A stretch of 9,866 nucleotides of DNA from Candidatus Aminicenantota bacterium (GCA_030639705.1 DAOWKX010000012.1:1-9866), one strand, 5' to 3'. Positions 1-7,224 are shown, numbered from the stretch's first letter. Notes: generated by a model from the sequence alone, not told the origin. Numbers and translations are program-made.

Positions 1-85
1 ATATGTTGAGTTTGTGACTGAAGTCTTCCATTTTGCGGTATTTCAAGTTAATAAATAAATCGATCTAATCACTATTATTGAGGCT
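1..85 (-). pseudogene. Decayed 3' fragment of a penicillin-acylase gene
   Basis: This stretch aligns without gaps to 7359-7443, the C-terminal coding region of the intact acylase gene in this window, at roughly 84% identity by my hand count (about 14 differences in 85). The core from about 28 to 68 is almost identical. Translated on the minus strand it gives IDLFINLKYRKMEDFSHKLNI, against IDLFINLKYRKMENFSENLKI in the intact protein. The codon before IDLF is TAG where the intact gene has CAG (Gln), so the frame is broken. Above position 85 the similarity fades at once, so the rest of the gene is missing on that side; it may continue beyond the left edge. I read it as a remnant of a paralogous or duplicated acylase gene, older than the exact 76-bp repeat seen elsewhere in the window. 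Confidence 0.72.
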
Positions 86-442
86 TTCTGTCATATTTAA
101 TGGTTATCTTTTCTTCTGAATAGGGTATACTTTTCTTAAAATCCGGAGTGTGAGTGTAAACATATGTTTACCTTGGGATCGGTAAAAAAAGGAGATCAAT
201 CCAGTAAAAAAATTTGCTTTTTAGAGAAGAAAAAGCCAAAGAATAGTAAAATGTCAAATTGTCATCCTTCGTCCCCCTTTTTTGTGGATAATCAATGCCG
301 GCAAAAGGGTGCTAACCCCGACCGGAACGATAATGTCAATTATGATAACGATTATTATAGGATTTCAATTGATCTTACAGGCGATTCAAATCGATATGGA
401 TAAAAGCCCAAAGTGCCCGGAAAATTCAATGGTTGATGATAT
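86..442. other. Non-coding stretch, no convincing gene
   Basis: About 360 bases lie between the acylase remnant and the stop of the membrane-protein gene. The plus-strand open frame at 164-403 has no well-placed ribosome binding site, an unusual composition and no recognisable motif, so I do not call it. On the minus strand, around 260-355, a short stretch reads as a hydrophobic segment (IIVPVGVSTLLPALIIH) closed by stops on both sides. It could be debris of a membrane-protein gene, but it is too short to assign. The only clear structure is a 16-bp palindrome at 156-171. Confidence 0.5.
156..171. repeat. 16-bp perfect palindrome
   Basis: The sequence gtaaacatatgtttac is its own reverse complement over all 16 bases. 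It lies in the gene-free stretch, about 25 bases after a TATACT that resembles a -10 element at 126-131, though no good -35 is seen upstream of it. It could be an operator for a dimeric regulator or simply an AT-rich chance palindrome. No gene with a clear start follows it. Confidence 0.4.
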
Positions 443-2347
443 TTAGCGGACTGTTTTTTTTGTTAATAATAGAGACAATTTTGATTTCTTCAGCCACAGA
501 TAGATACTGTGTAGAGCGTGTATTTCCAGAATTATTCCGAAAAGCATCAGATAAGTGATGATTTTTATCAAATAATAGGTTGATCCAAGATTAAAAAAAA
601 CATGGGGAATATAGTATACCAAAAATCCGAATACAGTCGCAAACACCAGAATGAGAAGGTTCCGATTTTTTTTCATACTGGAAAACAGATAAGAAATGCC
701 GATCAATATGGCAAAACTGTTGAGTGGACCCAAATCGGTAAAGGGATTCAGTTTGAAAAAGTAGGAAAATCCTGCTTTCGGCTGGTTAAATCCGAAGGAA
801 ATATAAATAATCGTGTATATTGTTGCAAACAGGAAAGGAAGAAGGAAAAAAAGACCGAATTGAATCATCTTTTGAGATCGTTTGCTCTGCAAGATAAGCA
901 GACGGTTCATGAATAAAAAAAACATGGTGATTAAAAAAATGCCCATAAAAAAGGGGTAGGTAATCAAGGAAACAGACAGCATCACAGATGAAGGTATCAT
1001 GCGTTCATGGAAGAAAAAAAACAGAGTGGATAAAAAGAAAAAAATGGAAATGATTGGCGTAAAGTAAGATGTCCTGAAAACACTATCCAATATAAAACTG
1101 AAATTGGCCGGAATAATTATTAGAAAAAAGAGAATAGGACCGCTATCAGGGAAAAAATGTTTGCTCAATAAAAAAATCAAAAAGTATACCAGGATGAACA
1201 TGATGGCAAAAAAAAGGGTAACTATTTTTTCCGGATTGGTCTTGAGGATGTCAGAAGCCATAGAAAGGAAAGCATGAAAGGATTGAGGGTATATCTCCCG
1301 ATCATGGTCGGTTTTAATTTCATTATATTGCTTAAAATGGTTTACCATTTTCATGTGACTGATCAGATCTATTTTTCCTATGGTTTTCATTGGGATAATT
1401 TGACCTGATAGTTTATATAGATATCCAAAAATCAAAGCTGCAATCAGGAAAAGGATAGCTATTTTTTTTAAATCCACCTTAAGGCAAATTTTAATGCCTG
1501 GGGTTTTTATCAAATTTATGATAGGTATTAACAGGGGAACAAACCAGATGACAAGGCTTGGGATTTTTAAGTGTAATCTGTTGTTAATAAAGATAATGGA
1601 AAACATTATTGCCATTCCAAAACAGAAATATTCGAAAGCCATAAATCCCAGTCCCAATTTTTTAACAACTGGTTTGCTTACCGATTTTTTCTGAGTGAAA
1701 ACCAACGGAAAAAGAAATATCATTAAAACCAATGACACTATAAATCCAATTGGTTTAATATAATGATCAAAAAACTGCAGCAAATGAAAAAATAGCTTTG
1801 ATAAAGATGATCCTGGCAATATATAATGGTAAAAAGGCAATCGTCTTGAATGAATCCGTCCTTTTTTATAAAACTTGAGAAAAAATTTCGAACATCCCCT
1901 TTTGCGGGTGTAGCGAACTTCAATTTTATTATTGCCTTTTTTCAGAAGAATTAATCTTTTGTGTTTATTAATGGTGATTTTTCCCGGTTTGCCATTACAG
2001 AAAATTCGTCCTTTATGAGGACCAGAAAGATAAAATTGGTAATTCTGATCCGCATTGCTGTATACTATGGTTTTAAAGGTCATGAATTTGGATTTTTTTA
2101 CATTTTTTATTTTGGCAAATATCTGCTTCTGTAGTGCATTTTGGTCAAGAGAATGAATTTTACCGGAAATGATTTTATTTGAAAAAACGATATCATAGGT
2201 CCACCCAAAAGGAAACCAGTTAAGACTGTTGATTTCCCCCATCAGACCTATCATCAGATACATGATGAGTGAAATTGAAGATAAAATCAGTACAATTCGT
2301 TTGAGTTTAGATGCGTCTTTTGATAAAAGTCGATCTGTTAAAGACAA
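443..2347 (-). CDS. Polytopic GT-C-like membrane protein with PA14-like exoplasmic domain
   Basis: This is a 634-residue integral membrane protein, probably in the inner membrane. After a short cytoplasmic N-terminus and a first membrane helix (about 17-35) comes a soluble stretch of about 140 residues. Residues 90-160 (YSNADQNYQFYLSG, then LILLKKGNNKIEVRY) look like a PA14-type beta-sandwich, a fold that often binds sugars. About ten further hydrophobic segments follow from residue 185 to the end. An acidic and histidine pair (D327 and H331 in DLISHMKM) and YPQSFH (353-358) sit in an exoplasmic loop, as in GT-C glycosyltransferases that use lipid-linked sugars. The start is uncertain: it is TTG with no clear Shine-Dalgarno, and the same frame stays open upstream to about 2440 without ATG or GTG. 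The 5' end may have been altered by the rearrangement at 2386-2654. GT-C identity is inference from topology and loop motifs; the substrate is unknown. Confidence 0.8.
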   Translation of the reverse strand: MSLTDRLLSKDASKLKRIVLILSSISLIMYLMIGLMGEINSLNWFPFGWTYDIVFSNKIISGKIHSLDQNALQKQIFAKIKNVKKSKFMTFKTIVYSNADQNYQFYLSGPHKGRIFCNGKPGKITINKHKRLILLKKGNNKIEVRYTRKRGCSKFFLKFYKKGRIHSRRLPFYHYILPGSSLSKLFFHLLQFFDHYIKPIGFIVSLVLMIFLFPLVFTQKKSVSKPVVKKLGLGFMAFEYFCFGMAIMFSIIFINNRLHLKIPSLVIWFVPLLIPIINLIKTPGIKICLKVDLKKIAILFLIAALIFGYLYKLSGQIIPMKTIGKIDLISHMKMVNHFKQYNEIKTDHDREIYPQSFHAFLSMASDILKTNPEKIVTLFFAIMFILVYFLIFLLSKHFFPDSGPILFFLIIIPANFSFILDSVFRTSYFTPIISIFFFLSTLFFFFHERMIPSSVMLSVSLITYPFFMGIFLITMFFLFMNRLLILQSKRSQKMIQFGLFFLLPFLFATIYTIIYISFGFNQPKAGFSYFFKLNPFTDLGPLNSFAILIGISYLFSSMKKNRNLLILVFATVFGFLVYYIPHVFFNLGSTYYLIKIITYLMLFGIILEIHALHSIYLWLKKSKLSLLLTKKTVR

Positions 2348-2385
2348 TTTCTGCCATCCATTGATAATGCTATTCGTAATATTTT

Positions 2386-2586
2386 TTATGATATCATTCT
2401 TTTGGATAATAACAATAGACGGGCAAAGAGAAAAAAAATAACGACGTTACTTATCAATTGGGTTTGTTTTTTTTCTCTATTTTGCAGGATAACCGGCAAA
2501 ATGTAATCGGTATATAAAAAGTTGTTGTAGCTGAATCGTCCCCCGTCATCATCCCGGTCAACACCAAGGCTATAGAGAAACACCAT
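2386..2586 (-). pseudogene. Truncated tail of a YSLG/DDGG-motif gene
   Basis: The frame reads MVFLYSLGVDRDDDGG and then continues with a poorly conserved, hydrophobic C-terminus to a stop at 2386. The motif 'LYSLG-D---DDGG' is typical of the C-terminal end of pilin-like and other exported proteins of several phyla, where it is preceded by a long N-terminal part. Here that part is absent: the motif starts exactly at the edge of the 76-bp repeat (2579/2580), the ATG lies inside the repeat, and the frame meets a TGA four to five codons further upstream. I therefore read it as the cut-off 3' end of a gene joined to a copy of the acylase 3' flank. Whether it is translated from the borrowed ATG is unknown. 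The family assignment rests on one motif only. Confidence 0.45.
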
Positions 2587-2654
2587 AGGAAATTCCTTTT
2601 TTCATCTCAATGAAATATTATGGGAATTATGGTTCATTGTCAATAGATGAATGA
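2579..2654 (-). repeat. 76-bp direct repeat, left copy
   Basis: All 76 bases are identical to 7264-7339. The right copy contains the last codons, stop and 3' flank of the intact acylase gene; this left copy contains the same bases detached from the gene. It is flanked at its high-coordinate side by the IS91-type transposase remnant and at its low-coordinate side by the YSLG/DDGG gene fragment. The absence of any mismatch implies a recent duplication or ongoing gene conversion. Confidence 0.95.
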
Positions 2655-2960
2655 AAAATCCAACTCAACCGGATTATCTTCTTCGACCACCCCCATATTG
2701 TAAACCGAAAAACCGGAATGGTTCCATTGACGCATCTTAGATATCAGCAAATCGCTTATCCGGTTATTTTCTCTTAACATGTTGAATACCTTTTCTCTGA
2801 AGATAATCATGGCTTTATCCGAATCCATCATTTTTAGGGCATGGAAATATCCCTGTTGATCAAATACCCCATCACTCACCAGGCAATGAATATGGGGATG
2901 CCAGGTCATCAAATCGCCTGCTGTCTGGATGGATAAAATAAAAACAGGATCAACGACCAT
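2640..2960 (-). pseudogene. IS91-family (Y2/HUH) transposase remnant
   Basis: The 106-residue frame matches the central part of IS91-type rolling-circle transposases (Y2_Tnp family): 'IQTAGDLMTWHPHIHCLVSDGVFD' corresponds to the conserved IQTFGD--NFHPHIHALVSDG block with the HUH metal-binding motif (H21, H23, H25 region), and 'ISDLLISKMRQWNHSGFSVY' to the ISDELI--L--WRHSGFSVY block. Full-length members have about 300-400 residues, with an N-terminal zinc-binding region and a catalytic tyrosine pair further on; both ends are missing, so this copy cannot be active. The homology runs to about residue 100 (VVEEDNP). The last four residues and the stop are supplied by the 76-bp acylase-derived repeat, which shows that the gene was cut at that junction. 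The 5' break lies at about 2960, beyond which no transposase-like reading remains in any frame. Confidence 0.85.
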
Positions 2961-3147
2961 TTTTGATAGACATATTATTAATAGGTCTTTGTCGTTTTTT
3001 TTTTAGAATGATAAAAATTGGTGTGGTTAATTTATCATAGAATTTGTTGAAAAACAAAAAAATAAATGGTCTCTGTCCTTACTTTTAGGATATTGAATTC
3101 TTAACGGACGGGCCATGAAAATTACATATCAAAAAAAGCAAATGAGT
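2961..3147. other. AT-rich spacer, nothing recognised
   Basis: This AT-rich stretch separates the transposase remnant from the flank of the plus-strand membrane gene. It holds homopolymer runs but no coding frame, RNA gene or recognisable IS end. It probably contains the outer limit of the IS91 debris and a promoter for the following gene, but I cannot point to convincing -35 and -10 boxes. Confidence 0.4.
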
Positions 3148-3167
3148 CATGCAAAGACTTGACCCCA
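3148..3167 (-). repeat. Left member of inverted gggtcaRgtctt pair
   Basis: Read on the minus strand this is tggggtcaagtctttgcatg. A close inverted counterpart, agggtcaggtcttgcattgc, is at 5337-5356 on the plus strand. The pair brackets the single gene at 3208-5328. 'GGGGTCA-GTCTT-CAT' words of this sort are common next to REP-associated tyrosine transposases (RAYTs) and their non-autonomous relics; that link comes from general knowledge and not from any transposase seen here. Confidence 0.5.
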
Positions 3168-3178
3168 TTATTTACACT

Positions 3179-3201
3179 GGAGGTTGGGTATGATAACATA
3201 A
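3179..3201 (+). promoter_or_regulatory. Shine-Dalgarno and three-codon leader ORF
   Basis: A good Shine-Dalgarno, ggagg (3179-3183), is ideally spaced (six bases) from an ATG at 3190, but that frame reads Met-Ile-Thr and stops at TAA (3199-3201). The large gene's ATG at 3208 is in the same frame, six bases after this stop, and has no close Shine-Dalgarno of its own. Translation of the large gene may therefore depend on re-initiation after the mini-ORF, or the TAA may be a mutation that shortened the original N-terminus by six codons. Confidence 0.4.
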
Positions 3202-3207
3202 ATAACA

Positions 3208-5328
3208 ATGAAATCTCTGCTTTTTTCCGAATTGGATTCAGCCAGGAAAAAGATATTATTTTATTTTTTAGTTGTAGGATTTTATTTGCTGATTATATTT
3301 ATTTTTTACCCGGGACTGTTTTTACATTTCTCTTCCCGGGTACCATATGGTCATCATGGTGATGTAAAAAATATATTAAGCATTATCAGTTTTTCTGTCC
3401 GGATTCCATTGAGCCAAATATACCATTTGCCCGTCTTTTATCCTGAATCATATGTTTTGGCCCAAACCCATCCCCTTTTTGGAGTCTCTCTCTTTTTTAA
3501 ATTATTTCATATTATTGGTCTTAATCTCCAACAGAGCAATAATCTTTATATTATACTGTCATTAATTCTGGGATCATTTGGATGTTATTTGCTCGCCAAA
3601 GAATTCTCAAAATATAAATTTTTAGCTCTCCTCTTCTCTTTCATGTATATTATTCATCACTGGAATTTTTTATATTTCACTTGGCTGAATTTTCTCTCCC
3701 GCTTTTATCTTCCTTTTGTATTTTTCTTTTTTATAAGATTCTTTAAAACTAAAAAAAGAATATATATTTTTTGGGCATCAATGGCCGCTTTTTTACAATT
3801 TTTGAGTTCTGTTTATTATGGAGTCCATTTGTGGGTTTTTATTCTGCCCTCTTTTCTGCTTTTTGCCTTGATTCTAAAACTTTTATCTTTCAAGGATTTT
3901 AAATTTATATTTATTTTTTTAGGCCTTGGAATAGTATTGATTCTATTTATATTTCATCCATTTTTTAACATCACTCAATCGGCGGTCGAAAAAGATTTTG
4001 ACTGGGAATTGGTAAATAGTGCTGACCTTTTCTCCTACAGCAAAATATTTAGATTTTGGTTTGATTATCCGAAACAGCCTGCCCTGAATCTGTTTCCAGG
4101 ATTTGCCTTTTTTCTGTTTGTATTATTTTTTTTTATTTCTCTTCTAAAAAAAAAAGAGATAAAAAATATATTTTTTTTGATTCTTTTTGCACTGACTATT
4201 GCCATGACCTACCTGGCTTATGTTAATGTAATGCTTTTAGAATTTTTGTTTTTTATTTTTCTTGGTTTTATCATAACCGCGGTTATTTCTGGCTGGTCGA
4301 GATTAACCCAGTGGGAAAAACTGGTTTTATCAGTATTTATATTTTACTTTTTACTTTTATTTCATTTCCCCCAAATTTCTTTTCTAAACCGTATATCATT
4401 ATATCATTTATTCACCAATATATTTCCTTTGGCTGGCTTGGTTAATATACGCAGGATTTTTTTATTTATTTTACCAATTTTGATTGTTTTCGCTACTATT
4501 GGAGGGACAAAACTTCTAGAAGCATTAGGAAAAACTTCCTGGAAAAAATTTTTTATAATTTTTTTTCTTATTTTCAGTTTTATGATTTTGGAGAATATCC
4601 CCTTTCCAATGCCAATTGTAAGTAACAGCTTAATGAGGAAAATTTCTAAGTTGAATCCAGAGGTTTATCAAAAGCTTCCTTTCAATGATAATAAGGTTAT
4701 TCTTGAAATTCCCTTTTATTTTGGAATGGAAACCCGAAATTCAATTTATTCACTTAATTGGCAATATCACCAGAATGTATTGATTAATGGAAAAACATCA
4801 ATTAAGCCGCAAAAATATTTTAATTACTTAAAGAAAATTATTGGGCGATTTCAGAAAAAATTTCCCAATAAGTCTGCTCTGAAAGAGCTGATTCAGAAAT
4901 ATTCTCTTAATTATATCATTTTTCATTGGGACCTTTTAGAAGTTTATCACCATGATCAGAGAGTGAGAGAAAAAATAATGCCAAAGATTAAATCTATAAA
5001 TCAGTACGGAAGGATTGTATTTGATAATGAAAAAGTTACCCTATTAAAAACTCAGGAATATATTCCGGTTAAGTCTTTGAAAAGAACCTATTCTAAATAT
5101 CATTTAAAAAATCAGGTTCTTCGGTTTAGATTAAAAAGTGGCTATTTGGGTGAAATATTGGTATTTTTAAATAATAATCTATTGAAAAAACAAACCTTGA
5201 GAGGTGTCTCATTCAAATATAGTTTTAAAGATCAAACTCTCAAAAGAGAAGGTAATATGATTGAATTCCGATTTGATTCGCCGGTTCTGATTGAAGAAAT
5301 TTTTTTTAAAAGAAAAAAACAGTTTTAA
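3208..5328 (+). CDS. Large YfhO/GT-C-like membrane protein
   Basis: This is a 706-residue membrane protein with about ten to twelve hydrophobic segments from residue 15 to about 460 and a soluble C-terminal part of about 240 residues. It follows the pattern of the large YfhO-like/GT-C family often labelled glycosyltransferase or hypothetical membrane protein: an exoplasmic loop with HGD (50-52, D52 a candidate catalytic base), FYPES near 78, then in the C-terminal part 'VILEIPFYFGMETR', an 'H-N-LINGKTS-KP--YF' stretch and 'YSLNYIIFHWDLLE'. Residues 620-706 look like an all-beta domain. Such proteins are thought to transfer sugars from polyprenyl-phosphate donors at the outer face of the inner membrane; the acceptor is unknown. 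The gene is alone on its strand, much richer in T than its neighbours, and bracketed by inverted gggtcaRgtctt words, which suggests separate acquisition. It ends convergently with the secreted-protein gene, 72 bases away. Confidence 0.82.
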   Translation: MKSLLFSELDSARKKILFYFLVVGFYLLIIFIFYPGLFLHFSSRVPYGHHGDVKNILSIISFSVRIPLSQIYHLPVFYPESYVLAQTHPLFGVSLFFKLFHIIGLNLQQSNNLYIILSLILGSFGCYLLAKEFSKYKFLALLFSFMYIIHHWNFLYFTWLNFLSRFYLPFVFFFFIRFFKTKKRIYIFWASMAAFLQFLSSVYYGVHLWVFILPSFLLFALILKLLSFKDFKFIFIFLGLGIVLILFIFHPFFNITQSAVEKDFDWELVNSADLFSYSKIFRFWFDYPKQPALNLFPGFAFFLFVLFFFISLLKKKEIKNIFFLILFALTIAMTYLAYVNVMLLEFLFFIFLGFIITAVISGWSRLTQWEKLVLSVFIFYFLLLFHFPQISFLNRISLYHLFTNIFPLAGLVNIRRIFLFILPILIVFATIGGTKLLEALGKTSWKKFFIIFFLIFSFMILENIPFPMPIVSNSLMRKISKLNPEVYQKLPFNDNKVILEIPFYFGMETRNSIYSLNWQYHQNVLINGKTSIKPQKYFNYLKKIIGRFQKKFPNKSALKELIQKYSLNYIIFHWDLLEVYHHDQRVREKIMPKIKSINQYGRIVFDNEKVTLLKTQEYIPVKSLKRTYSKYHLKNQVLRFRLKSGYLGEILVFLNNNLLKKQTLRGVSFKYSFKDQTLKREGNMIEFRFDSPVLIEEIFFKRKKQF

Positions 5329-5336
5329 CTATCTGT

Positions 5337-5356
5337 AGGGTCAGGTCTTGCATTGC
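5337..5356 (+). repeat. Right member of inverted gggtcaRgtctt pair
   Basis: The sequence agggtcaggtcttgcattgc lies nine bases after the stop of the membrane-protein gene and is the inverted counterpart of 3148-3167 (gggtcaRgtctt shared, then similar gcat). The region to 5400 that separates the two convergent genes shows only a weak five-base stem (caaca/tgttg) and no convincing terminator. Confidence 0.5.
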
Positions 5357-5400
5357 AACATTTTATATATTGTTGTTGTGAAAGATCGAAAAAAATGGTT

Positions 5401-7218
5401 TCAATCATTACAATTTACATGATCATAAAAACATTGAGATTTGTTCTTACTATACTCCTTTACGCAATCTGCTAAGCAAGGTATTAACATCCCTGGCAGT
5501 TTTCCAGGAGCTGTCTCTGTCTTACAATAGGTCCAAATACACTTAATTGTGGCATCATTGGTCATGGCTTTTCTTAAACAATTAATAAGGCCATTTAAAT
5601 CACAACCCTTCTCTTTTGCTTCATCCCCATATTTTTCATAGCACTTATCGAGGCAGAGTGTCAATTTAGCATGAGCTTCACCCATACAGGTTTCATATTT
5701 CTGGTCGCAGGTTTTTCCTTCATCTGATTCGCGTCCTGAATCTCCCCCTATTTGACTCCCCGCCTGGCCGGGAACCGGATCATCAGCTGGATTAAAAACA
5801 GGAGTACCTTGACAAGTGCTGAGGTATTTGGCAACAGTTGACTGCCAGGCTATTTTGACCAGCTCAACCGGATTGACCCTCCAGTCTTTCAATTCAGAGT
5901 TATGGTTTCCTATTGCTTTTTGCAGGGCAATGGCATAGTGTCCGAGGGCCATGATTTCATCCATTTGGTTAGAGTTCAACCTATGCCCGGCATCCAGTCT
6001 GCCAAGTTTTTTAAGTCCCTGATATAAATTATTCAATTCCATCTTGTGATCTAAAGCCCACTGGTAGCGATCTTTTGAATCAGAGAAACGGTTCGGAGTT
6101 GAACTGATTTTGCCTCCTCCGGTCGGAACTCCTAGGAAAGTCCATCCTGCTTTCTTCCACTCTCTTTGGCGCTTTTTTTCATTTTTTTTTGAACCAGAAT
6201 TTTCCATCACAAGACGCAAGGAACGAATAGAATATCCTTTAAGCGAAGTCTCTCCCGGGATAACCAGTGTTTCTATGGTATCATTGTAGACTGTTTCCAG
6301 CCGATTGCCCTTCTGATCAGCAATAAAGATGATGCGGCCGAGTTTATCCATTTTTATCTGAACCGGTTCGGGATAATAGAGTTCAATGAGCATTCGTTTG
6401 TATCCACGAGGAAAATAACGGATAAAATATCCATCAGGATGAAAAGACCAGCGACCGAGAGGTACTTCACGGTCTCCTTCTTCATGGGGTGGTTCTCCAT
6501 TTAAAACTGCGATTCGCTCCAGTTCTTCATAAGAGGCCTGGGTTTTGGTGAGCATTGTACGCAAGCGGGCTTCTGCCTCCATTACTCGCCGTACTGATGA
6601 GGGTAGGTTCTCAAAGGCTTTGTTTATAAATTTTCTGGGGATCAATCCCAATGCCCCCCCATTGATCCGGAAAATTTCTTTGGGGGTGAGAAGTTTGGCA
6701 GCAGTATATCTTATTTCAGGCGACATTTTTTTAATTTTAGTGCGGGAAATTACAGCCCACAGTAAAACCTGAATATCCTTTTGGGGAATTTCAGGATGTA
6801 GATATGATTTTTTCAGTAGGTTAGAGACAATATCTGCTTGAGGCCCTTTTAGAGGCGCATAGAGATAACCCCTTCCCCCGCGCCCTTCACCTGGGGCATA
6901 GGTTCCTGCCCGCAAACAATAACTCTGGCACTCGAACATAAAGTTACCCTGATACTCTAAAATGAAACCGCCTTCAGTTGTACGCTGGAGTGATGTCATT
7001 GGCCAGGCTGTTTCTGGATCAAAGTCATCAAGGAATGGAACTTCGGTGACTGCATTGGCAATACTGGTTGTGAGGGGTGGCTTGCTCTTGAGAATCTTAT
7101 TCAGTCCAGGTATTTTTTTGGGGATTTTGATTTTAATCTTGGGAAACTGGGCCATTCCCACTCCCAGCAAGACCAATAAACATATTATCAGCAGAGACCA
7201 AATATAAAATCGTTTCAT
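5401..7218 (-). CDS. Secreted protein of uncharacterised family with cysteine-rich tail
   Basis: This 605-residue protein starts with a clear Sec signal (MKRF, then hydrophobic 6-20, likely cleavage after GMA at 23), so it works outside the cytoplasm. Residues 87-160 hold the most conserved-looking block: FECQSYCLRAGTY, then GYLYAPLKGP and a helix ending in IQVLLWAVISRTK; I recall related blocks in secreted proteins of unknown function from several phyla, but know no activity. Residues 255-320 look like beta repeats (HPDGYFIRYFPRGY, then DKLGRIIFIADQKGNRLE). From 474 to 503 a Gly/Pro/Asp-rich linker leads to a tail (504-603) with twelve cysteines, including CX3C pairs 522/526 and 581/585; another CX3C is at 97/101. 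These probably form disulfides. A strong Shine-Dalgarno (gggagg, six bases before ATG) fixes the start. It lies 93 bases downstream of the acylase gene in the same direction. Confidence 0.8.
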   Translation of the reverse strand: MKRFYIWSLLIICLLVLLGVGMAQFPKIKIKIPKKIPGLNKILKSKPPLTTSIANAVTEVPFLDDFDPETAWPMTSLQRTTEGGFILEYQGNFMFECQSYCLRAGTYAPGEGRGGRGYLYAPLKGPQADIVSNLLKKSYLHPEIPQKDIQVLLWAVISRTKIKKMSPEIRYTAAKLLTPKEIFRINGGALGLIPRKFINKAFENLPSSVRRVMEAEARLRTMLTKTQASYEELERIAVLNGEPPHEEGDREVPLGRWSFHPDGYFIRYFPRGYKRMLIELYYPEPVQIKMDKLGRIIFIADQKGNRLETVYNDTIETLVIPGETSLKGYSIRSLRLVMENSGSKKNEKKRQREWKKAGWTFLGVPTGGGKISSTPNRFSDSKDRYQWALDHKMELNNLYQGLKKLGRLDAGHRLNSNQMDEIMALGHYAIALQKAIGNHNSELKDWRVNPVELVKIAWQSTVAKYLSTCQGTPVFNPADDPVPGQAGSQIGGDSGRESDEGKTCDQKYETCMGEAHAKLTLCLDKCYEKYGDEAKEKGCDLNGLINCLRKAMTNDATIKCIWTYCKTETAPGKLPGMLIPCLADCVKEYSKNKSQCFYDHVNCND

Positions 7219-7224
7219 CTTTTT

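Noticed and set aside
164..403. Plus-strand open frame of 79 codons starting inside the 16-bp palindrome
   Set aside because: No properly spaced ribosome binding site, no motif, and a composition that looks like random reading of AT-rich DNA.
602..916. Plus-strand open frame antisense to the GT-C-like gene
   Set aside because: Lies wholly opposite a coherent membrane-protein gene and shows no protein-like features; same reasoning for 1494-1694 and 2229-2441.
2427..2501. Hairpins as terminators: agagaaaaaaaa/ttttttttctct (2427-2438 with 2467-2478) and ttttgc...gcaaaa (2480-2501)
   Set aside because: The first is a long-looped pairing of A and T runs; the second has a mismatch and no T run after it on either strand. 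Both lie in the truncated gene fragment, so neither is called.
5357..5400. Terminator between the convergent genes
   Set aside because: Only a five-base stem (caaca/tgttg) with an AT loop is visible; too weak to call.
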